Assembly: GCA_947258805.1 (NCBI GenBank)
Contig: CAMYJV010000016.1
Location: forward strand, 1-36,411
Origin: an uncultured Gammaproteobacteria bacterium
Lineage (GTDB): Bacteria; Pseudomonadota; Gammaproteobacteria; GCA-2729495
Direction of reading: 5' to 3'
DNA length: 36,411 nucleotides
Below the pieces are notes generated by a model. The model did not search any database. It was not told where the DNA came from and worked only from the letters and a program-made list of their open reading frames with translations. Of this stretch, positions 30,842 through 36,411 are shown piece by piece. The first letter of the stretch is position 1. Each line of letters opens with the position of its first letter. A program made the position numbers and the translations under genes.

Positions 30842-32527
30842 ATGGCCGAGACAACTGCACTGACGCTGGGACCGCTGACCACGCTGGAGCGCGTCCCCGG
30901 ACTCAAACAGCTGGCGATGCTGGTGGCGCTTGCCGTCAGCGTGTCCGTCGGCGTCACCGCTGCTTTCTGGGCGCGCGAGCCGGGCTACAGCCTGCTCTAC
31001 AGCAACATTTCCGACCAGGATGCGGGTGAAATCGTGGCCGTCCTGTCGGCCAGCGAAATCCCCTACGAACTCGACAGCAAGACCGGAGCCATCCTGGTGC
31101 CGGGTGACCACATCCAGGATGCACGCCTGAAACTCGCAGGCCAGGGCCTGCCGCGCGGCACGGGTTTCGGTCTCGAAATGATGGAGGGCGATAACGGTTT
31201 TTCCACCAGCCAGTTCATGGAAAACGCGCGCTACCACCACGCGCTGGAAACGGAACTCGGCCGCACCATCGCCAATCTGCGTCCGGTGCAGAACGCGCGG
31301 GTGCACCTGGCGCTGCCGAAGAACACCGTCTTTCTGCGCCAGAAACGCAAACCCGGCGCGTCCGTCCTGGTCTACCTGTTCCCGGGGCGCACCCTCGAAC
31401 AGACGCAAGTGGCATCCATCGTGCACCTCGTGGCGTCGAGCGTCCCGGAACTGGAGTCCGGCGCCGTCACCGTCGTGGACCAGCATGGCCGGCTGCTGAC
31501 CACCCCCCAGGGGGCAGCCGGTATGGCACAGAACACCCAACAGTTTGAATACGTGCGCATGATCGAAGACAGCTACGCACAGCGAATCACGGACCTGCTC
31601 ACGCCGATGCTTGGGCCCAATCGCGTGCGGGCCACCGTCGCTGCCGAGCTGGACTTCACCGTGCGTGAAGAAACGGTCGAGGCTTTCGATCCGAGCCGGC
31701 AGGCCGTGCGCAGTGAACAGCTAAGCCAGGAAACTCGCACCGGCTCCGGTGCTACCGGCTACAGTGGGGTACCCGGCGCGCTGAGCAACCAGCCGCCCGA
31801 GCCCGTGCCGGAGGCGCCGGCCGAGGCCGCCCAGCCGCCAGTGCCAGGTGCGGAAGAAGAGGCAACGAAGGCCGAACCGCCGCCGGCGCCCAAGAGCGAA
31901 ACGCGGCGCAGCACCCGCAACTTCGAACTGGACCGCACACTCAGCCGCACCGTACAACCCACCGGCAGCATCCAGCGCCTGTCCGTGGCCGTACTCGTGG
32001 ACAACAAGGAGGTCACGAACGAAGACGGCGAACTGGTCAGCGAAGCCTTGAGCCCGGCCGAACTCGAGGAAGTGACGCAACTGGTCCGCGAGGCCGTGGG
32101 CTTCAACGAGGAGCGGGGTGACAGCGTCAGCGTCAGCAACGTGTCCTTCTTCGCGGAGGTTATACCCGAGTTCGAGGAGCCGGGCATGCTCGACAGTCCG
32201 GCGGTCCGCGACGGCATTCGCCAGGCCTTGTGGGCCGTGCTGCTGATCGCGCTGGGCCTTGGCATCATCCGGCCCATCGTGCGCAGCCTGAGCGCCGGCC
32301 TGACGGGCAGTGGGATGGCCGCCGCCACAGGTCAGGGCAGAGTCATGCAAATGGCCGCACCGGCAGCCGCCGGAGCGATGGGCTCGGCCATGGCGACCAA
32401 CATGGAGATGCCGCCCCAGGCGCCCCTGAGCTTCGATGACCGAGTGAACGTTGCAAGACAGCTTGCCGAGCGCAACCCGGAACGCGTGGCGCAAATCGTA
32501 AGAGGTTGGGTGCAATCCGATGACTGA
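30842..32527 (+). CDS. fliF: FliF, MS-ring protein
   Basis: This 561-residue protein forms the inner-membrane MS ring, the base of the flagellum. Transmembrane helix 1 is at about 22-43 and helix 2 at about 462-477 (ALWAVLLIALGLGIIRPIV). The periplasmic region has the ring-building motifs YSLLYSNISDQDAGEIVAVLSASEIPYEL and FMENARYHHALETELGRTIANLRPVQNARVHLALP. A Pro/Glu-rich stretch (about 318-350) marks the variable loop. The short C-terminal cytoplasmic tail (FDDRVNVARQLAERNPERVAQIVRGWV) is the FliG-binding helix. Its end overlaps fliG by 8 bp. Confidence 0.97.
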   Translation: MAETTALTLGPLTTLERVPGLKQLAMLVALAVSVSVGVTAAFWAREPGYSLLYSNISDQDAGEIVAVLSASEIPYELDSKTGAILVPGDHIQDARLKLAGQGLPRGTGFGLEMMEGDNGFSTSQFMENARYHHALETELGRTIANLRPVQNARVHLALPKNTVFLRQKRKPGASVLVYLFPGRTLEQTQVASIVHLVASSVPELESGAVTVVDQHGRLLTTPQGAAGMAQNTQQFEYVRMIEDSYAQRITDLLTPMLGPNRVRATVAAELDFTVREETVEAFDPSRQAVRSEQLSQETRTGSGATGYSGVPGALSNQPPEPVPEAPAEAAQPPVPGAEEEATKAEPPPAPKSETRRSTRNFELDRTLSRTVQPTGSIQRLSVAVLVDNKEVTNEDGELVSEALSPAELEEVTQLVREAVGFNEERGDSVSVSNVSFFAEVIPEFEEPGMLDSPAVRDGIRQALWAVLLIALGLGIIRPIVRSLSAGLTGSGMAAATGQGRVMQMAAPAAAGAMGSAMATNMEMPPQAPLSFDDRVNVARQLAERNPERVAQIVRGWVQSDD

Positions 32528-33521
32528 CGTAACCACACTCAGCGGGCCCGAGCGCGCCGCAATCTTTTTGATGTCCCTGACGGAAGCCGAAGCGGCCGGC
32601 ATCATGCAGCACATGGCCGTGGGCGAGGTGCAGAGGCTCGGCCAGGCGATGGCAAAATTGCGCAAAGTATCTCGTGACCAGGCCAACCACGTGCTTGGTG
32701 ACTTCACCGAGAGCGTCGAATCCGAAGCACCTTTGGTGGGTCGCTCACCACAGTCCCTGCGCCGCCTGCTGTCGAGTTCCCTGGGCGAGGAGCGCGCGAA
32801 TTCCATGCTGGATCGCATTGTCGATGACGAGCCGCGCGGCCTGGATTCCCTGCAGCTCATGGATCCGAAAGAAGTATCCGAACTCATCCATCGCGAGCAC
32901 CCGCAAGTGATCGCGATTGTGCTCGCCGGCCTGGAATCCAACAAATCAGCGCTGGTCCTGCAACAGCTGCCGCAGGTGCTGGCCACGGACGTGCTGTCAC
33001 GCATCGCGAAGATGGACGAAGTGCGCCAGAGCGCCATCGAAGAGCTGGACGAAGTCATGCAGCAGCGCTTCTCGCAATCCGGAGGCTACAAGGTCAAGGC
33101 CATGGGCGGCGTGCGCAGCGCGGCGGAAATCCTGAATATTGTTGGCAAAGAAACGGAGCAGAAAATCATTGCCGAGCTCGACGAGCGCGACCCGCCGCTG
33201 AGCCAGGAAATACAGGACAACATGTTCGTGTTCGAGAACCTGCGTGACCTGGACGATCGTGGCATTCAGGCCCTGGTGCGCGAAGTCACGTCCGACACGC
33301 TGGTCATCGCGCTGAAGGGTGCCGATGAAGGGATGCAGGAAAAGATCTTCTCGAACATGTCCAAGCGCGCCGGGGAACTGCTGCGCGACGAACTCGAATC
33401 GAAGGGCCCCATGCGTATCAGCGACGTAGAGGAAGCGCAGAAGGAAATCGTCGGCACGGCCAGACGCCTGGCCGACGAAGGCTCCATCATGCTCGGCGGG
33501 GGCGGCGATGACTTCGTCTAA
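32520..33521 (+). CDS. fliG: FliG, rotor/switch protein
   Basis: This 333-residue protein is FliG, the C-ring component that couples stator force to rotation and switches direction. The N-terminal domain binds FliF (PERAAIFLMSLTEAEAAGIM). The middle domain has the EHPQ motif at 126-129. The C-terminal domain has MFVF at 235-238, then ENLRDLDDRGIQALVREVTSDTLVIALKGAD with the charged torque-helix residues. The end is GELLRDELESKGPMRISDVEEAQKEIV. It overlaps fliF by 8 bp and fliH by 14 bp. FliM and FliN are not in the window. Confidence 0.97.
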   Translation: MTDVTTLSGPERAAIFLMSLTEAEAAGIMQHMAVGEVQRLGQAMAKLRKVSRDQANHVLGDFTESVESEAPLVGRSPQSLRRLLSSSLGEERANSMLDRIVDDEPRGLDSLQLMDPKEVSELIHREHPQVIAIVLAGLESNKSALVLQQLPQVLATDVLSRIAKMDEVRQSAIEELDEVMQQRFSQSGGYKVKAMGGVRSAAEILNIVGKETEQKIIAELDERDPPLSQEIQDNMFVFENLRDLDDRGIQALVREVTSDTLVIALKGADEGMQEKIFSNMSKRAGELLRDELESKGPMRISDVEEAQKEIVGTARRLADEGSIMLGGGGDDFV

Positions 33522-34143
33522 TCCGCGGCTGATACCGGGCAAGTCCGTCCCGGGCGACCTCGTGACCTGGGAAGCGCCGGAGGTCCAGACTCCGGGAGAT
33601 CGCCAGGATCCCGAAGCCGAGCTCGAGGCCCTGCGCAAGCGCGCCTGGGACGAAGCGTACCAGGCCGGGCATGCAGCCGGGCTGGCCGCCGCCGACGAGC
33701 AGGTCGCCGCGCAGGTCGATGCCCTGACTACGGTATTGAATGCCTTCACGCGGCCGATGCATGAGCTGGACCGGCAAGTGGAAGATGAACTAGTGGAACT
33801 GGTACGCGCCGTCGCGCGCCAGCTCATTCGGCGCGAACTGCGCACCGAACCCGGTGAAGTGATCGGCGTGATTCGCGCCGGTCTCGACGCGCTGCCCGCC
33901 GCTGCCAGCAACGTAGTCGTGACTTTGCACCCCGAAGACGCGGCCCTGGTCCGGGAACGACTGCAACCGAGCGACGGCGAAACGCCGTGGAAAATTCAGC
34001 CGGATCCGGTGCTGGAACGCGGCAATTGCCGCATCACTTCCGAAACCTCCCAGGTGGACGGCCGCGTGGAGACACGCCTGGGCCGCGTGATTGCCGGTCT
34101 GTTCGCCGAAGCCCGCAACCCGGAGTCCACCGGCGGTGACTGA
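33508..34143 (+). CDS. fliH: FliH, regulator of the export ATPase
   Basis: This 211-residue protein is FliH, which binds FliI as a dimer, restrains its ATPase and links it to the C ring. A polar N-terminus leads to a GxxxG-like helix (EAYQAGHAAGLAAADEQVAAQVDAL), then the conserved C-terminal block VEDELVELVRAVARQLIRRELRTEPGEVIGVIRAGLDAL. Length matches the family. Its start lies inside the end of fliG (14-bp overlap), and fliI starts inside its end (8 bp). Confidence 0.93.
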   Translation: MTSSNPRLIPGKSVPGDLVTWEAPEVQTPGDRQDPEAELEALRKRAWDEAYQAGHAAGLAAADEQVAAQVDALTTVLNAFTRPMHELDRQVEDELVELVRAVARQLIRRELRTEPGEVIGVIRAGLDALPAAASNVVVTLHPEDAALVRERLQPSDGETPWKIQPDPVLERGNCRITSETSQVDGRVETRLGRVIAGLFAEARNPESTGGD

Positions 34144-35605
34144 TCCGGCAACCCCGCCAACCGACGGGAACCCCGACCCGGTGACGCTGCCTGAACACGA
34201 AATCGTGGCCTACGCGCGGAACCGTGGCGCCCGTTGGGCGGACTACCTGGCCGATCTGCGCCCCCGGCTGCAGCCTTCCACGCCGGTGGTCGAAGGCAAA
34301 CTCGCGCGCGTGGCCGGCATGACCCTGGAGGCCGTCGGCTGCGAAGCCGCCCTGGGCGCACGTTGCCTGATCGAAACCCGCGGGCGTAGCGCACTGGAAG
34401 CCGAAGTTGTGGGCTTTGCCGACGACCGTCTGTACCTGATGCCCACCGGCCAACTGGACGGGCTGACACCCAATGCTCGCGTCATTCCGACACTCAGCAC
34501 CGCCCGGGTCCGGGTCGGCGAGGAACTGCTCGGGCGTGTGATCGACGGCGCAGGTATGCCGCTGGACGGTGGCCCGGTGCTGCGCTGCGATCGTCGCGTG
34601 CCAGTCGGAGGCCGTGAAATCAATCCACTGAGTCGGCAACCCATCAGCGAACCATTGGATGTCGGCGTGCGCGCCATCAACGCGCTGCTAACCACCGGCC
34701 GCGGCCAGCGCCTCGGCCTGTTTTCCGGCAGCGGCATCGGCAAGAGCAGCCTGCTGGCAATGATGACCCGCTTCACCCGGGCCGACGTGATCGTGGTGGG
34801 GCTGATCGGCGAACGTGGCCGCGAAGTGAAAGAATTCGTCGAGGACAACCTCGGCCACGAAGGCCTCGCGCGAGCGGTTGTCGTCGCCACACCGGCCGAC
34901 TCGCCACCGCTCATGCGTGTACACGGCGCGTGGACTGCCACCGCGATTGCCGAGTACTTTCGCGACCAGGGCAAGGACGTACTGCTGTTGATGGACTCGC
35001 TGACACGTTTTGCGCAGGCACAGCGCGAAATCGGTCTCGCCATTGGCGAGCCGCCCGCTACCAAAGGTTACCCGCCATCGGTGTTTGCCCGGCTGCCGCA
35101 GCTGGTGGAACGCGCCGGCACCAGCGCCGCGGGCAGCGGTTCCATTACGGCCTTCTACACCGTGCTGGCCGAAGGTGATGACGAACAGGACCCCATCGTC
35201 GACGCCGCGCGGGCCATCCTGGATGGCCACATCATGTTGTCGCGAAGCATTGCGGAGAGCGGTATCTATCCGCCGGTGGACGTTGAATCGTCGGTCAGTC
35301 GCTCAATGCTGCGTGTCGTCGACGCCGAGCATCAGCAGGCAGCCCAGCGCTTTCGCGAAATACACGCCTACTACACCCGTCACCGGGACCTGATTACGGT
35401 GGGTGCATACCGCAGCGGCGCCGATCCGCAACTGGATCGCGCCGTCTCGCTATGGCCCCGCATCGAAGCCTTCCTCGGTCAGTCGCTGCACGAGCCGGTG
35501 GGGCTCGAAGACAGCGTCGACCAGCTGTTGGCACTTGTGAACACACCGTTGGCCTATACCGGCAACGCAGACACTGAGACACCTGCAGGAGATACGACCA
35601 CGTGA
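34136..35605 (+). CDS. fliI: FliI, flagellar export ATPase
   Basis: This 489-residue protein is FliI, the F1-beta-like ATPase of the export apparatus. Walker A is GSGIGKSS at about 198-205; the catalytic GERGREVKEFVEDNLG and Walker B VLLLMDSLTRFAQAQREIGLAIGEPPATKGYPPSVF follow. It has the family block AGSGSITAFYTVLAEGDDEQDPI. I chose the GTG at 34136, preceded by GGAG at about 9 nt; the ATG further upstream lies deep in fliH. The N-terminal region is somewhat longer than in enteric FliI. Confidence 0.96.
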   Translation: MTDPATPPTDGNPDPVTLPEHEIVAYARNRGARWADYLADLRPRLQPSTPVVEGKLARVAGMTLEAVGCEAALGARCLIETRGRSALEAEVVGFADDRLYLMPTGQLDGLTPNARVIPTLSTARVRVGEELLGRVIDGAGMPLDGGPVLRCDRRVPVGGREINPLSRQPISEPLDVGVRAINALLTTGRGQRLGLFSGSGIGKSSLLAMMTRFTRADVIVVGLIGERGREVKEFVEDNLGHEGLARAVVVATPADSPPLMRVHGAWTATAIAEYFRDQGKDVLLLMDSLTRFAQAQREIGLAIGEPPATKGYPPSVFARLPQLVERAGTSAAGSGSITAFYTVLAEGDDEQDPIVDAARAILDGHIMLSRSIAESGIYPPVDVESSVSRSMLRVVDAEHQQAAQRFREIHAYYTRHRDLITVGAYRSGADPQLDRAVSLWPRIEAFLGQSLHEPVGLEDSVDQLLALVNTPLAYTGNADTETPAGDTTT

Positions 35606-36033
35606 GCGACAACAACATGCAAACTCTGCGCACGCTCGCCGACACGGCGGAACGGGAGAGCTCGCGCATTCTGGCCGAACGGCGACATGTCATGGACCAG
35701 GAACAGCAGCGGCTCACGCAGTTGCAGGCTTACCTGCAGGAATATGCGGCGCCGGAATCGGGTTCGGGTCTGCTGGTGGATTCCATCCGCACACGCCGTG
35801 ACTTCGTGAGCCGCATTCGCCAGGGCATCGAGCAGCAGGAAAAAGTGCTGGCAGGCTTATCGCATCAACTGGACCTGGACCTCCAGCGGTGGCGTGACGC
35901 CCGCACCCATGCCCTCGCCCTGCAGCGCTACTCCGAGCGACTGCAGTCCCAGGTCGAAGAGAAGGTCGCGCGGCGTGAGCAGGGGCGCCTGGATGAAGTC
36001 GGCCGTCAGCAGCACCTGGCACGTTCGATCTGA
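35602..36033 (+). CDS. fliJ: FliJ, export chaperone-escort and coiled-coil stalk
   Basis: This 143-residue protein is FliJ, a coiled-coil protein that sits in the FliI hexamer like the gamma subunit of F1 and helps open the export gate. It is wholly helical with heptad-like spacing (QTLRTLADTAERESSRILAERRHVMDQEQQRLTQLQAYLQEY and later RYSERLQSQVEEKVARREQGRLDEVG). The GTG at 35602 overlaps the fliI stop by 4 bp (GTGA), with AGGAG about 10 nt upstream; an ATG at 35617 is an alternative. Confidence 0.9.
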   Translation: MSDNNMQTLRTLADTAERESSRILAERRHVMDQEQQRLTQLQAYLQEYAAPESGSGLLVDSIRTRRDFVSRIRQGIEQQEKVLAGLSHQLDLDLQRWRDARTHALALQRYSERLQSQVEEKVARREQGRLDEVGRQQHLARSI

Positions 36034-36086
36034 CCGTCTGCCGAACTCTTAACGAACAATGGGGACTATGGGACTCACCGCAACGC

Positions 36087-36101
36087 TGGCACGGGTCTTG
36101 C
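36087..36101 (+). promoter_or_regulatory. Sigma-54 promoter for fliK
   Basis: TGGCAC (36087-36092), GGGTC and TTGC (36098-36101), followed by TT, form an exact -24/-12 element. It lies between fliJ and fliK, so fliK and the genes after it can be transcribed apart from fliEFGHIJ. Confidence 0.85.
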
Positions 36102-36136
36102 TTCTATATCCGTAAGACCATCGCTGCGAGCGAGAC

Positions 36137-36411
36137 TTGGAAACGACCGCCAGCATTCCGGAGATCCTGATCCCGGCCCCCCCGGCACCCACGGGGGCGG
36201 GCCCTGCAGCCGTGGGAGGGCCGGCCGTGCAGGCACCTGGCAACCCGGCCCAGACCGACCCGTCGAAGCCTGAAGGTGAGGGTGAATTCTCCAATACTTT
36301 CAATACCCTGCAGGAAGATTCTGCAACGGCAGACCCGCTGCAGACACGCCCGTCTGCAGCGTCCGGCCCACCCGTCGCGGCCCCCACCAGGCCCGTTTCA
36401 CCCGCCCTCGA
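36137..36411 (+). CDS. fliK: FliK, hook-length control protein (5' end only)
   Basis: An open frame runs from a TTG at 36137 to the end of the window (91 codons). It is Pro/Ala/Thr-rich and low in complexity, as is the disordered N-terminal half of FliK, and includes the FSNTFNTLQED stretch typical of FliK N-termini. FliK measures the hook and switches export specificity. The TTG lies about 24 nt after the predicted sigma-54 TSS, with only a weak ribosome site (GAGCGAG). No ATG is available in this frame before the end. The conserved C-terminal domain lies outside the window. Confidence 0.75.
   Translation, partial: METTASIPEILIPAPPAPTGAGPAAVGGPAVQAPGNPAQTDPSKPEGEGEFSNTFNTLQEDSATADPLQTRPSAASGPPVAAPTRPVSPAL

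Overview
The window reads as a chromosomal segment from a high-GC, polarly flagellated gammaproteobacterium. The flagellar genes follow the Pseudomonas/Vibrio plan: a FleSR (FlrBC)-type two-component pair, sigma-54 and sigma-28 (FliA) promoters, an flgMN/flgA arm divergent from flgBCDEFGHIJ, and fliC-flaG-fliDST next to fliEFGHIJK. I cannot name a genus. No tRNA, rRNA, CRISPR array, insertion sequence or phage gene was seen.

Positions 1-10,040 hold a mixed set of housekeeping and accessory genes. They are an outer-membrane MlaA lipoprotein translationally coupled to an exported alpha/beta hydrolase, a small membrane protein, a lipoprotein of unknown role, a Tat-type DUF1838 protein, a periplasmic FKBP prolyl isomerase, a dimeric alpha-beta-barrel (ABM-like) protein, a class I photolyase, a universal stress protein, a hypothetical protein and an AraC-family regulator.

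Positions 10,190-12,970 join this set to the flagellar locus. An HDOD-domain gene sits behind a good sigma-28 promoter but carries an in-frame stop and about 25 abnormal codons near its start. flgN and flgM (sigma-28) and flgA (sigma-54) run leftward. flgA shows no signal peptide in any start I can support.

Positions 12,929-23,254 carry flgBCDEFGHIJ from a consensus sigma-54 promoter, then flgKL with a near-consensus sigma-28 promoter embedded in the end of flgJ. Positions 23,415-27,761 carry fliC (sigma-28, strong terminator), flaG (sigma-28) and fliDST (sigma-54). Positions 27,883-36,033 carry fleSR (sigma-54) followed by fliEFGHIJ. fliK begins at 36,137 behind its own sigma-54 promoter and runs off the window.

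Together these genes encode most of the rod, hook, rings, filament, cap, switch protein FliG and export ATPase complex. The promoters form a readable hierarchy. Five sites match TGGCAC-N5-TTGC exactly (flgA, flgB, fliD, fleS, fliK). Five sites match the TNAA-N15/16-GCCGAtAw pattern (HDOD, flgM, flgK, fliC, flaG). FlgM would hold back the second group until the hook-basal body is complete. The master activator fleQ/flrA, rpoN, fliA, the cheV/cheR pair usually found between flgA and flgB, and the fliLMNOPQR-flhBA export genes are not in the window.
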